NCBI RefSeq assembly: GCF_001544495.1 | Contig: NZ_FCNZ02000014.1 | Coordinates: 143,143 to 207,142 of the forward strand | DNA: 64,000 nucleotides | Source of the DNA: Caballeronia telluris | GTDB taxonomy: Bacteria > Pseudomonadota > Gammaproteobacteria > Burkholderiales > Burkholderiaceae | Reading direction: 5' to 3' | Part shown: positions 49,939 to 59,021 of the stretch, one piece after another | Position numbering within the stretch: position 1 is the stretch's first letter | Layout: every line of letters starts with the position of its first letter | Made by a program: the position numbers and the translations under genes | The notes under the pieces: generated by a model | What the model saw: only the letters and a program-made list of their open reading frames with translations | Told to the model about the DNA's origin: nothing | Database searches by the model: none

Positions 49939-51711
49939 TTGAACATTCGTAAATTCGTCGGCGCCACAAGTCGGGACGCACTGCGTCTCGTGCGTGAAGC
50001 GCTAGGCCCCGATGCGGTCGTCCTGTCGAATCGCACGCTGGAAGACGGCACCGTCGAGATCGTGAGCGTCGCCGACAGCGATCTGGCGAAGATTTCGCCC
50101 GTCGCGGGAGAGGGCGCGGCGCCGTCGATGGCCGCTGCGGCCGCGAAAGCCATCGTGAGCGCCGGCGCGATGAACCCCTATGCGAGCGGTGACGTGTTCT
50201 CGTCGGTTTTCGGTGCGAACTCCGAAACGGACGAAGACGACGACATCGAAGCGCAGCCGGAACTCGCGCCGAAGCGCCGCAACGCCTTCGACGAAGCGCC
50301 GCGCACGATGGCCGAATCGAATCCGTGGCTGATCGAGCATGCACGGCGCGTCGCCCAGCAGGCCGCCGCGCCGACGCCGCCGAACCGCGCCATGACGCCC
50401 GCCAGCGCGATCGCGAAAGGACTCGGCACGCCGGTTCCGGTGTCCGCCGTCGAGAAGGCCAAGACGCCGGAAGCGGCCCGCGTGCATCAGCCGAGCCCGC
50501 CGCAGCCGCCGAAGATCGACACGCCCGACTGGGCGCGCGAAGCCGCGCAGATCGCCGCGCGCCGCGCCGCGCAGAAGATCGTCACGGTGCAGATGCCGCA
50601 GCCGGAGCCGTCCGACGACGCATCGCGCTCGACGCCTCATGCGCGTCCGGCACAGGAAGGCGCCTTTGCGGGCCTGCCGGAGAGCGCGGCCGCCGCCGTC
50701 ACGGAAGCGATCCGTGCGCGCATGGAGCAGGTCGTCAACGACACCGTGATGAACGAACTCTCGTCGATGCGCGGGATGATGGAAGAGCACTTCGCCGGTC
50801 TGCTGTGGGGCGACCGCCAGCGCCGCAGCCCGACCAACGCCGCGCTGACCAAGCGCCTGTTCGCCGCCGGTTTCTCGGCGCAACTGGTGCGCATGGTCAT
50901 CGACAACATGCCGGAAATGGAGCACGTCGAAGCCGCGCTGGAATGGGTGCAGCAGGTGCTCGAAACGAACCTGCCGGTGATGGACAGCGAAGAAGCGATG
51001 ATGGATCGCGGCGGCGTGTTCGCGCTGATGGGCCCGACGGGCGTCGGCAAGACGACGACCACCGCGAAGCTCGCCGCGCGTTGCGTGATGCGCTTCGGCG
51101 CGAGCAAGGTCGCGCTCCTGACGACCGACAGCTACCGGATCGGCGCGCACGAACAGCTGCGCATCTTCGGCAAGATCCTCGGCGTATCGGTGCACGCGGT
51201 GAAGGACGGCGCCGACCTGCAACTCGCGCTCTCCGAGCTGCGCAACAAACATATCGTGCTGATCGACACGATCGGCATGAGCCAGCGCGACCGCCTGGTC
51301 TCCGACCAGATCGCGATGCTCTGCGGCGCCGGTCATCCGGTGCAGCGCCTCCTGCTTCTGAACGCGACGAGCCACGGCGACACGCTCAACGAAGTCGTGC
51401 AGGCGTACCGGAGCACGCCGGACCAGCCGCCGCTCGCGGGCTGCATCCTGACGAAGATCGACGAAGCCACGAACCTCGGCGGCGTGCTCGACACGGTGAT
51501 CCGCTACAAGCTGCCCGTGCATTACGTATCGACGGGACAGAAGGTGCCGGAGAACCTGTACGTCGCGACCAAGCGTTTCCTCATCAAGAGCGCGTTCTGC
51601 ATTCCGCGCGACGGGTCGCCCTTCGTGCCGCAGGACGAAGAAGTGCCCGCGTTGCTGTCCGCGCTGTCGGCGCGTGCTTCCACCGAACTGCATGAGGTTC
51701 ACTTTGGATAA
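49939..51711 (+). CDS. flhF: Flagellar biosynthesis SRP-like GTPase FlhF
   Basis: 590 residues from TTG 49939 (NIRKFVGATSRDALRLVREA), where the conserved FlhF N-terminus begins. A long variable, proline- and alanine-rich middle region precedes the NG domain. G1 is GPTGVGKTTTTAKLA, followed by TDSYRIGAHEQLRIFGKILG, DTIGMSQRD and the TKIDEATNLGG specificity region. FlhF places the polar flagellum and recruits early basal-body parts. The usual upstream flhB and flhA genes are missing here. It overlaps flhG by 20 bases. Confidence 0.94.
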   Translation: MNIRKFVGATSRDALRLVREALGPDAVVLSNRTLEDGTVEIVSVADSDLAKISPVAGEGAAPSMAAAAAKAIVSAGAMNPYASGDVFSSVFGANSETDEDDDIEAQPELAPKRRNAFDEAPRTMAESNPWLIEHARRVAQQAAAPTPPNRAMTPASAIAKGLGTPVPVSAVEKAKTPEAARVHQPSPPQPPKIDTPDWAREAAQIAARRAAQKIVTVQMPQPEPSDDASRSTPHARPAQEGAFAGLPESAAAAVTEAIRARMEQVVNDTVMNELSSMRGMMEEHFAGLLWGDRQRRSPTNAALTKRLFAAGFSAQLVRMVIDNMPEMEHVEAALEWVQQVLETNLPVMDSEEAMMDRGGVFALMGPTGVGKTTTTAKLAARCVMRFGASKVALLTTDSYRIGAHEQLRIFGKILGVSVHAVKDGADLQLALSELRNKHIVLIDTIGMSQRDRLVSDQIAMLCGAGHPVQRLLLLNATSHGDTLNEVVQAYRSTPDQPPLAGCILTKIDEATNLGGVLDTVIRYKLPVHYVSTGQKVPENLYVATKRFLIKSAFCIPRDGSPFVPQDEEVPALLSALSARASTELHEVHFG

Positions 51712-52609
51712 GTTCGTGCTCGATCAGGCGGAAGGTCTGAGACGGCTTCTGACGAACGCGGGATCGCGCGTCGTCGCGGTGGCGGGCGGGCCGGCCGGCA
51801 TCGGCTGCACGTCGACGGTGGCGAATCTCGCCGCGGCGCTCGCGATCCACGGCAGGGACGTCCTCGTGATCGACGAGCGCCAGAACGCCGGCTCGCTCAG
51901 CAAGATGCTCGGATTGAACGATACGGGCGCGCTCGCCTCGGTGATGTCGGGCCGGCGCTTCCTGCAGGACGCGGTGACGCGCACGCCGTTCGGCTTTTCG
52001 CTCCTGGCGGCGCCGCGCGACGAACGCATCAGCCACGATGCGGGACAGTGCCGGGCGCTGCTCGACGGCCCCGCCGACATCGTGCTGATCGACACGCAAC
52101 TCGATCGCAATGGCGCGCTGTCGTCGCTCGCGGCGCAGGCGCACGACTTCCTGATCGTGACCCGCGTCGCAGCGGCGGCGATCACCGAGGCTTATGCATG
52201 CATGAAGCGCCTGCACTACGCGCACGCCATCGGGCAGTTTCGCGTGCTGATGAATCACGTGCAGAACGCAACCGACGCGGCCACCGCGTTCGAAAACCTG
52301 TCGGGCGTCGCGAGCCGGTATCTCGGCGTGTCGCTCGCACAGGCGGGATACGTCGCGGAGGATGCGCGCGTATCGCGGGCGCTGGAACTCGCGCGCTGTG
52401 CCGTCGAAGCCTTTCCGGCGACACCGGCTGCGCGCGACTACCGGCAGATTGCCGCAGAACTTTTGCACTGGCCGATGCGGCCCGCGCCATTCCGGCGGGA
52501 CGACATCGAAAGAGGCATGACAGCAATGACGGGCGCGGCGGACGGACAGTCCGGCTACCGCGCCGGGACACCGGCCGCTCACGAGTTGAGCAGCACGGCG
52601 TCGATGTGA
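51692..52609 (+). CDS. flhG: Flagellar number regulator FlhG (FleN/MinD-like) with degenerate P-loop
   Basis: 305 residues from ATG 51692, overlapping flhF. The fold follows MinD/FlhG ATPases, but the deviant Walker A reads GGPAGIGCTSTVANLA in place of GKGGVGKTT, so both signature lysines are lost (to proline and cysteine). DVLVIDE and IVLIDTQLDRNG retain the Walker A' and B positions. Position between flhF and fliA fixes the identity. ATP hydrolysis is doubtful. About 35 C-terminal residues are hydrophilic and variable. Confidence 0.85.
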   Translation: MRFTLDKFVLDQAEGLRRLLTNAGSRVVAVAGGPAGIGCTSTVANLAAALAIHGRDVLVIDERQNAGSLSKMLGLNDTGALASVMSGRRFLQDAVTRTPFGFSLLAAPRDERISHDAGQCRALLDGPADIVLIDTQLDRNGALSSLAAQAHDFLIVTRVAAAAITEAYACMKRLHYAHAIGQFRVLMNHVQNATDAATAFENLSGVASRYLGVSLAQAGYVAEDARVSRALELARCAVEAFPATPAARDYRQIAAELLHWPMRPAPFRRDDIERGMTAMTGAADGQSGYRAGTPAAHELSSTASM

Positions 52610-52631
52610 CATAGGGAAAGAGGGGATCAAG

Positions 52632-53363
52632 ATGTACAACGCCCAGGGAAAGCTCTCGCAATCCGAAGTGCTGACGCGCTACGCGCCGCTCGTGCGCAGG
52701 CTGGGGCTCCAGCTCGTCGCGAAGATGCCGGCGAGCGTCGATCTCGACGACCTGATCCAGGCCGGCATGATCGGCCTGATGGACGCCGCGAATCGCTACA
52801 AGGAAGATCAGGGCGCGCAGTTCGAGACCTACGCGAGCCAGCGCATTCGCGGCGCGATGCTCGACGAGCTGCGTGCCAACGACTGGCTGCCGCGCAGCAT
52901 GCGCAAGACCTCGCGCGAGGTGGAATCGGCGGTGCACAAGGTCGAGCAGTCGCTCGGCCGCTCCGCGAGCGAGACCGAAATCGCCGAGCATCTGAAGTTG
53001 CCGCTCGACGAATATCAATCGATGTTGCAGGACCTGCATGGCAGCCAGCTCATCTATTACGAAGACTTCGACCGCTCCGCCGACGACGAGCCGTTTCTCG
53101 ACCGCTATTGCGTCGACCGTTCGGACCCGCTGTCCGCGTTGCTCGACGGCAGCCTGCGCTCGGCGCTGGTCGATGCGATCGACAAGCTGCCCGAACGCGA
53201 GAAGCTCCTGATGAGCCTCTATTACGAGAAAGGTCTGAACCTGCGCGAAATCGGCGCGGTGATGGAAGTGAGCGAGTCGCGGGTGTGCCAGTTGCACAGC
53301 CAGGCCGTCGCCCGCTTGCGCGCGAAGCTGCGCGAACTGGCGTGGTCGAGCGTGGAAGCCTGA
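52632..53363 (+). CDS. fliA: Flagellar sigma factor FliA (sigma-28)
   Basis: 243 residues, with AGAGGGGATCAAG before ATG. Region 2 has DLDDLIQAGMIGLMDAANRY and FETYASQRIRGAMLDELRA, region 3 has SETEIAEHLKLPLDEY, and region 4 has LPEREKLLMSLYYEKGLNLR with SESRVCQLHSQAVARLR. It directs late flagellar gene transcription and is opposed by FlgM. Confidence 0.95.
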   Translation: MYNAQGKLSQSEVLTRYAPLVRRLGLQLVAKMPASVDLDDLIQAGMIGLMDAANRYKEDQGAQFETYASQRIRGAMLDELRANDWLPRSMRKTSREVESAVHKVEQSLGRSASETEIAEHLKLPLDEYQSMLQDLHGSQLIYYEDFDRSADDEPFLDRYCVDRSDPLSALLDGSLRSALVDAIDKLPEREKLLMSLYYEKGLNLREIGAVMEVSESRVCQLHSQAVARLRAKLRELAWSSVEA

Positions 53364-53381
53364 GGGTCGCTTGAAGGGCGA

Positions 53382-53907
53382 CTATTCGAAGTCGCCGCCG
53401 TCGGCGAAGACGGTCTGGCCCCGGCCTGGCGTCTTCGCGCGGTACATCGCGCGGTCGGCGGCACGCATGAGCGCTGCGAGATCGCGGTGTTGCGCGGGCG
53501 CACCGATCGTCGATCGGGCACGCACCGGTGCTCGCCGAGCCGCTCGCCGGCCGGTCGTTGACCGAGGTGAGCGCGGCAAGGATCGCGCGGATGCCATCGG
53601 CGACGGCGAGCGTGTGCTTGCCGTAGCGGCAGCCCGATCCGATCAGAAACCAGAACGCCACTCGCCGCAGCGGCAGACCGGTCGGTCCGCCGATGGCGAT
53701 CGCGCTCGCGACGAGCGCCTGGTCCGTCACCGTCGTGACGACGCGAAGACTAAGCGCGCCGAAGGCCACATAAAGCCCGACCAAGATGACGATTATCGCG
53801 GCCTCGGCGCACGGGCGGAACCACGTGTAGCCCAGGTACGCGACGAGCACGGCGCTGCCCATCCAAACGCGCAGCGTCGCGTGCTTCCGACCATGCGAAC
53901 GCAAAAG
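53382..53907 (-). pseudogene. Decayed membrane diguanylate cyclase
   Basis: On the minus strand one frame encodes a membrane region (VWMGSAVLVAYLGYTWFR, then IIVILVGLYVAFGAL and FLIGSGCRYG) and runs to about 53530. A different frame then gives only the last part of a GGDEF domain, STIGAPAQ and AADRAMYRAKTPGRGQ, ending at TAG 53382. The GGDEF active-site core is absent and the two parts are out of frame. An internal deletion and frameshift destroyed the gene. The 5' end is uncertain. Confidence 0.68.
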
Positions 53908-54242
53908 GTCGGCGCGCGGGTTCCTGCGCCCGCTCCATGCTCGAATCCCCTGCTTTCGATTGTTCGCGTTGGTCTTGTCTGCCCGGTGTTCGATCCGCCC
54001 TTCGGACGAGGCCCTATTCTGCATTTTTTTGAGATAGCGCCGGGGCGTGCAGGTGCTGGCGCGAAGCGCTTTTTTAAAGCGCAGAAGCAGGATTTGCCGA
54101 GCTGTCGGGATGTAGCGTGGATCGACGGCCGTGCCCCTCCGCCGATCCGCCAAACTGCGACGGCAACTGGCCTCTTTCCCGCCGTTTGGCTTGCCGCGCC
54201 GCCGGTTAGCATTGATCCGTCAAACTATGCGCCAGGTGGTTC
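53908..54242. other. Gap upstream of rfbF
   Basis: No gene is supported. A short inverted repeat GCGCTTTTTTAAAGCGC lies at about 54066-54082. The promoter of the rfb genes should lie here but no clear -35/-10 pair was found. Confidence 0.35.
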
Positions 54243-55013
54243 ATGAAAGCCGTGATACTGGCCGGGGGATTAGGAACCCGGCTGATGGAAGAGACCGTCG
54301 TCAAGCCAAAGCCGCTGGTGGAAATCGGCGGCAAGCCGATTCTCTGGCACATCATGAAGATCTACGCCTCGCACGGCATCACGGACTTCATCGTGTGCGC
54401 GGGTTACAAGGGTTATCTGATCAAGGAATACTTCGCCAACTACATGTTGCACAACGCCGATGTCACGTTCGATATCGCCAGGGGCAACGTGGATATCCAC
54501 CATCACAACGCTGAATCGTGGCGCGTGACCGTGGTCGACACGGGCGACAAGACGATGACGGGCGGCCGGCTGAAACGGATTCGCCGCTATCTCGACAACG
54601 AAGATTTCTGCATGACCTACGGCGATGGCGTCGGCGACATCGACATCACGTCGCTCGTGCGCAGGCATCGCGAACATGGGCGCCACGCGACCGTCACGGC
54701 GGCGCAACCGGTCGGCCGTTTCGGCGCGATGAACGTCGAGGGCGACACGGTCGTGTCGTTCAAGGAAAAGCCGGTCGTCGAGGGCAACTGGGTCAACGCA
54801 GGCTTCTTCGTGCTCAAGCCGAGCGCGCTCGACTACATCGACGGCGACGTGATGTGGGAGACTGACCCCATCGAGCGTCTCGCGCGCGAGGGCCAGTTGC
54901 GCACGCACTTCCATCACGGCTTCTGGCAACCAATGGACACGTTGCGCGACCGCACGGTTCTCGACGAGATGTGGAACAGCGGAAACGCACCGTGGAAGCG
55001 GTGGGCGTCATGA
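54243..55013 (+). CDS. rfbF: Glucose-1-phosphate cytidylyltransferase
   Basis: 256 residues. The nucleotidyltransferase N-terminus KAVILAGGLGTRLMEETVVK is followed by PKPLVEIGGKPILWHIMKIY. MTYGDGVGDIDI carries metal-binding aspartates. It joins CTP and glucose-1-phosphate to give CDP-glucose, the first step to CDP-3,6-dideoxyhexoses. It overlaps rfbG by 4 bases (ATGA). Confidence 0.93.
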   Translation: MKAVILAGGLGTRLMEETVVKPKPLVEIGGKPILWHIMKIYASHGITDFIVCAGYKGYLIKEYFANYMLHNADVTFDIARGNVDIHHHNAESWRVTVVDTGDKTMTGGRLKRIRRYLDNEDFCMTYGDGVGDIDITSLVRRHREHGRHATVTAAQPVGRFGAMNVEGDTVVSFKEKPVVEGNWVNAGFFVLKPSALDYIDGDVMWETDPIERLAREGQLRTHFHHGFWQPMDTLRDRTVLDEMWNSGNAPWKRWAS

Positions 55014-56071
55014 CGCGCGCGGATTTCTGGCGCGGCCGGCGCGTTTTTCTGACCGGTCACACGGGCTTCAAGGGCGCGTGGCTCGCATTGTGGCTGCACG
55101 GCCTCGGTGCCCGCGTGACGGGATACGCGCTGGCGCCGCCCACCGATCCGAGCCTCTACGAACTGGCCCGCATTGACGATTGCGTCGAGTCCATCACGGG
55201 CGACATCAACGATGCAGCGCGGTTGCAGGCGATCATGCAGGCCGCCGAGCCGGAGGTCGTGTTCCATCTGGCGGCCCAGGCGCTGGTGCGCGACAGCTAC
55301 GCCGAGCCCGTGGCGACCTTCGCCACCAATGTCATGGGGACGGCGCACCTGCTCGAAGCGGTGCGCAAGACGCCATCGGTGCGTTCGGTCGTCGTCGTGA
55401 CGACCGACAAGTGCTATCAGAACCGCGAGTGGGTCTGGGGCTACCGCGAAACCGACGCGCTCGGCGGCCACGATCCGTATAGCGCCAGCAAGGCGGCCGC
55501 GGAAATCGTGACGGCGGCATGGCGCTCGTCGTTCTTTGCCGACGATGTGTCGATCGCGACGGCGCGCGCGGGCAACGTGATCGGCGGAGGCGACTTCGCG
55601 CGCGACCGGCTGCTGCCCGATTTCGTGCGCGCGCTCGAACGCAACGTGGAACTCGAGATTCGCCATCCGCATGCGGTGCGTCCGTGGCAGTTCGTGCTCG
55701 AGCCGCTTGCCGGGTATATCGAGCTGGCCGAGCGGGCGCATGCCGGCGAGCCGGGCATCGCGAGTGCGTGGAATTTCGGTCCCGACGAAGCGGGTGCGCG
55801 GCCTGTCGGCGAGGTGATCGACGCGTTCAGCCACGCTTTCGCGCTGCCGGCGCAGATCAGGCTTGGCGTCAGCGAGCCGCAGCGTCACGAAGCGACGCTG
55901 CTCAGGCTCGACACGTCGAAGGCGCGTGCGCATCTCGACTTCCGTCCGCGTATCGACCTCGATCGCACCCTGGAATGGACCGCGCAGTGGTATCGCGCGT
56001 ACCTCGACAAACGCGATCTGCGCGCGTTCTCGGAGCGTCAGCTACAGGCTTTTCTCGGCCTCCGGTCCTGA
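55010..56071 (+). CDS. rfbG: CDP-glucose 4,6-dehydratase
   Basis: 353 residues from ATG 55010 (MTRADFWRGRRVFLTGHTGF). It is an extended SDR with NAD motif TGHTGFKGAW, TTDKCYQNREW at the catalytic threonine, and YSASKAAAE holding the Tyr and Lys. GNVIGGGDFARDRLLPD is characteristic of RfbG. It converts CDP-glucose to CDP-4-keto-6-deoxyglucose. It is translationally coupled to rfbF. Confidence 0.93.
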   Translation: MTRADFWRGRRVFLTGHTGFKGAWLALWLHGLGARVTGYALAPPTDPSLYELARIDDCVESITGDINDAARLQAIMQAAEPEVVFHLAAQALVRDSYAEPVATFATNVMGTAHLLEAVRKTPSVRSVVVVTTDKCYQNREWVWGYRETDALGGHDPYSASKAAAEIVTAAWRSSFFADDVSIATARAGNVIGGGDFARDRLLPDFVRALERNVELEIRHPHAVRPWQFVLEPLAGYIELAERAHAGEPGIASAWNFGPDEAGARPVGEVIDAFSHAFALPAQIRLGVSEPQRHEATLLRLDTSKARAHLDFRPRIDLDRTLEWTAQWYRAYLDKRDLRAFSERQLQAFLGLRS

Positions 56072-56218
56072 TTTCGGAGCGGGCCGGCATCGTTCGGTCC
56101 GCATCTTTCTCGCGCGGGCTTTCCTTGTAGAAGTCCGCGCGCTTTCGTTTTCAGGCTTGGGTAGCCCACGAAACGCGGGCATGCATGCGATCAGAATCGC
56201 GGCGCACAACGAGCGCGA

Positions 56219-56236
56219 GCTGCCCCGCGGGGCAGC
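56219..56236 (+). terminator. GC-rich palindrome after rfbG
   Basis: GCTGCCCC-GC-GGGGCAGC is followed by TTCGGTTTT. A second 10-bp hairpin CGAACCAGCG / CGCTGGTTCG lies at 56276-56302. Either could end the rfbFG message; neither has a full T run. The 279-base gap around them has no supported gene. Confidence 0.4.
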
Positions 56237-56350
56237 TTCGGTTTTGCCGCGATGTCTGTGTGACGAGTCGCACCGCGAACCAGCGATTGAAGCGCTGGTT
56301 CGGGGTGCGTTCTGGAGATAACCCGAAAAAGCTCGGTTGGTCGAGTCGAG

Positions 56351-57358
56351 CTACGCCGTGACGCGGCCCGCCGCGGAAGCCGGAGCGGTATCGCGCGGTG
56401 CGGGAGCGGTGTGCGGTCGCAGTGCGAAATGCACGTCCGCCTTGTCCGCCATCTGCGCGACGCTGTCGTCCCAGCCGTCGATCAGGCGCTGCAGACGCTC
56501 AAGATATCCGAGGCGTTCTTTCTCGAACTCCGCGAAGAAGTCGTCGCCCGCCTGAACGCCTTCGTACAGGCGCGGGAACGGCGCAGGCTCGAACGAATCG
56601 ATGTCCTCGTTCGTCCACGGGCCGGTGTCGCGGAAAGCCGGAATCGCGCCGCACGCAAGCGCCTCGGTGTTGAGGTTGCTACAGGCATCGGCCGTAAAGA
56701 AAAAGCGGCAGTTGCGCAGCAGGATGGCGAGTTCCTGCTTCGTCTCGGGCCACGTGCGCGTGATGACGACCGTTTCGGGCACCGGATCCGTGATGCCGTA
56801 GACAGAGCCTTTGCCGATGTAGCTGATGTCGAGCTGGCGGTGTTCCGCCGGATGCGTGCCGCGATTGTGAAACAGCGGGTTGAGTTCCGCGAAGTAGCAG
56901 ACGTGATGCGGATCGGGGTGCATGACCCGCGAGTGCGCGAGGATGAAATCATCCGGCCCGACATTGACCTTGCGGCCTGAAACGATACCCTCCCGGTTGA
57001 GGAAATACCGCACGACGCGCTTCGCGTTCAGCGGATTGGTGAGCAATGCCTCGGGATACACGACGATGCAGTCATCGACATGTTGCTGCGAGAAATCCTT
57101 GAGCATCGTGATGCCGAATTCCTGCGCCACCCGGCGAATCGTGCCGACGAACTGCTGCTCTCCTTCATTCTTGGGCGCGTAGGTATCGAAGTCGATACCG
57201 ATCGCGGCTTCGACGCCGTTCACGTGACGATAGGTGCACATATAGGCGCGTCGGCCTGTTTTCTCGATCGAGCGGGCCAACCGGACGAGCGCGAGCACGC
57301 CATTCGACGAGAAGGTCCATTGAAGCGGCGCGCAGATAATGTAGTCGGGGCGTTTCAT
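56351..57358 (-). CDS. Putative glycosyltransferase, opposite strand to the rfb genes
   Basis: 335 residues. It starts MKRPDYIICAPLQW and has no signal peptide. A segment FTADACSNLNTEALACGAIP resembles the nucleotide-sugar-binding part of GT-B glycosyltransferases, with the acidic residue that contacts the donor. An alanine/proline-rich tail ends the protein. It sits inside the sugar cluster between rfbG and rfbH but in reverse, so it is transcribed separately and may be an independent insertion. The exact family is not recognised; function is inferred from context. Confidence 0.5.
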   Translation of the reverse strand: MKRPDYIICAPLQWTFSSNGVLALVRLARSIEKTGRRAYMCTYRHVNGVEAAIGIDFDTYAPKNEGEQQFVGTIRRVAQEFGITMLKDFSQQHVDDCIVVYPEALLTNPLNAKRVVRYFLNREGIVSGRKVNVGPDDFILAHSRVMHPDPHHVCYFAELNPLFHNRGTHPAEHRQLDISYIGKGSVYGITDPVPETVVITRTWPETKQELAILLRNCRFFFTADACSNLNTEALACGAIPAFRDTGPWTNEDIDSFEPAPFPRLYEGVQAGDDFFAEFEKERLGYLERLQRLIDGWDDSVAQMADKADVHFALRPHTAPAPRDTAPASAAGRVTA

Positions 57359-57644
57359 AAAAGTCGGTCCATTGCCTCGTATTGAGATTGCGCTTGAGTC
57401 TACTGTGCCGCTTCACTGACGATTCGACGAACAGGAGGTCAATTGGCAGGCAATTCCGCGCTTTCGGTGCGCTCGGACCCTAGCGTCGTGCAAGCAGCCG
57501 AATAGCGCATGAAAAGGCCCTTTGTTTGGCTCATGAGTGCGCGGGACTTTCGGCAACCATAGAGCCCGCAATGTCGTAAGCAATCGAACTGGCCGCACGC
57601 GCTGCCGCGCCCGGCGAAATCGTGAAGAGAAAGGATCGAATTCC

Positions 57645-58958
57645 ATGAGTCAAGAAGCACTTCGGCGTGAAATCCTCGCGCTCGTCGAGCAATACGCGCA
57701 ACGTGCCACCGCTCCCGCTCCGTTCCTGCCAGGCTTGACGGCCGTGCCGCCGTCCGGGAAGGTCATCGGCGCCGCCGAGTTGAAGAACATGGTGGAAGCG
57801 TCGCTCGATGGCTGGCTAACCACGGGACGGTTCAACGACGAATTCGAGGCGCGGCTTGCGAAAGTGCTGGGCGTGCGCCATGTGTTGACGGTCAATTCGG
57901 GCTCGTCGGCGAACCTCGTGGCGTTCTCGGCCCTGACTTCGCCGCGGCTCGGCGAGCGCGCGATCCGTCAGGGCGACGAAGTCATCGGCGTGGCGGCCGG
58001 CTTTCCGACGACGGTCAATCCCATCCTGCAGTTCGGCGCCGTGCCGGTGTTCGTCGATGTGGATCTGGCGACGTACAACATCGACGCCGATCTGATCGAA
58101 GCCGCGATCACGCCGAAGACCAAGGCGATCATGCTCGCGCACACGCTCGGCAACCCGTTCAATCTGGAAGCGATCACGGCCTTGTGCCGCAAGTACAACC
58201 TTTGGCTGATCGAAGACTGCTGCGATGCCCTGGGCGCCACTTACAACGAGCAGAAGGTGGGCACGTTCGGCGATATCGGCACGCTCAGTTTCTATCCGGC
58301 GCATCACATCACGATGGGCGAGGGCGGCGCGGTCTTCACCAGCAACGACGAACTCAAGCGCATCGCCGAGTCGTTCCGCGACTGGGGCCGCGATTGCTAC
58401 TGCGCGCCCGGAAAGGACAATACGTGCAACAAGCGCTTTTGCTGGCAGCTCGGTGATCTGCCGGAGGGTTATGACCACAAGTACACGTATTCGCACCTCG
58501 GCTACAACCTGAAGATCACCGACATGCAGGCCGCGTGCGCGCTGGCGCAGCTCGACCGTCTCGATGACTTCATCGCTGCGCGCCGCCGCAACTTTTCGTT
58601 CCTGCGCGAGCGCCTGCGAAACTGCGCCGACTTCCTGATCCTGCCTGAACCGACGCCCAACAGCGATCCGTCGTGGTTTGGCTTCCCGATCACGCTGCGT
58701 GAGAACGCGCCCGTCAGCCGTAACGATCTGCTGTCGTATCTCGAGCAGAACCGGATCGGCACGCGTCTCTTGTTCGCGGGCAACCTGACGAAGCAGCCGT
58801 ACATGAAGGGCCGCAACTACCGCGTCGCGTCGGTGCTCGACAACACCGACACGATCATGCACCGCACGTTCTGGATCGGCGTCTATCCGGGTCTCAGCGA
58901 AACGATGCTCGAGTTCGCTGCAAGCCGTATCGAGCAGTTCCTCGGCGTCGCGTTCTAA
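57645..58958 (+). CDS. rfbH: CDP-6-deoxy-4-keto-glucose 3-dehydrase (E1)
   Basis: 437 residues from ATG 57645, with AAAGGATCG upstream. It has the aminotransferase fold, but the Schiff-base lysine is replaced by histidine in [13 protein letters not shown], as in E1. The [2Fe-2S] ligand region is [39 protein letters not shown] is typical of RfbH/AscC/DdhC. It uses PMP and an electron-supplying reductase (E3) to remove the C3 hydroxyl; no E3 gene is in the window. Confidence 0.94.
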   Translation: MSQEALRREILALVEQYAQRATAPAPFLPGLTAVPPSGKVIGAAELKNMVEASLDGWLTTGRFNDEFEARLAKVLGVRHVLTVNSGSSANLVAFSALTSPRLGERAIRQGDEVIGVAAGFPTTVNPILQFGAVPVFVDVDLATYNIDADLIEAAITPKTKAIMLAHTLGNPFNLEAITALCRKYNLWLIEDCCDALGATYNEQKVGTFGDIGTLSFYPAHHITMGEGGAVFTSNDELKRIAESFRDWGRDCYCAPGKDNTCNKRFCWQLGDLPEGYDHKYTYSHLGYNLKITDMQAACALAQLDRLDDFIAARRRNFSFLRERLRNCADFLILPEPTPNSDPSWFGFPITLRENAPVSRNDLLSYLEQNRIGTRLLFAGNLTKQPYMKGRNYRVASVLDNTDTIMHRTFWIGVYPGLSETMLEFAASRIEQFLGVAF

Positions 58959-59021
58959 GCCGCGATCAACCTCATCCCGGCGCCGCGGTTGCGGCGCTTT
59001 CCTTGCATCGGGAACGACGAA

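Noticed and set aside
49858..49942. Short frame ending KIEVVKPHRGQA overlapping the flhF start, considered as the tail of flhA
   Set aside because: It begins only about 27 codons upstream and shows no FlhA motif; the resemblance is only the overlap with flhF.
56072..56350. Frames running beyond rfbG considered as a small gene
   Set aside because: No ribosome-binding site or recognisable domain; the stretch has two GC-rich hairpins and looks like a transcript end.
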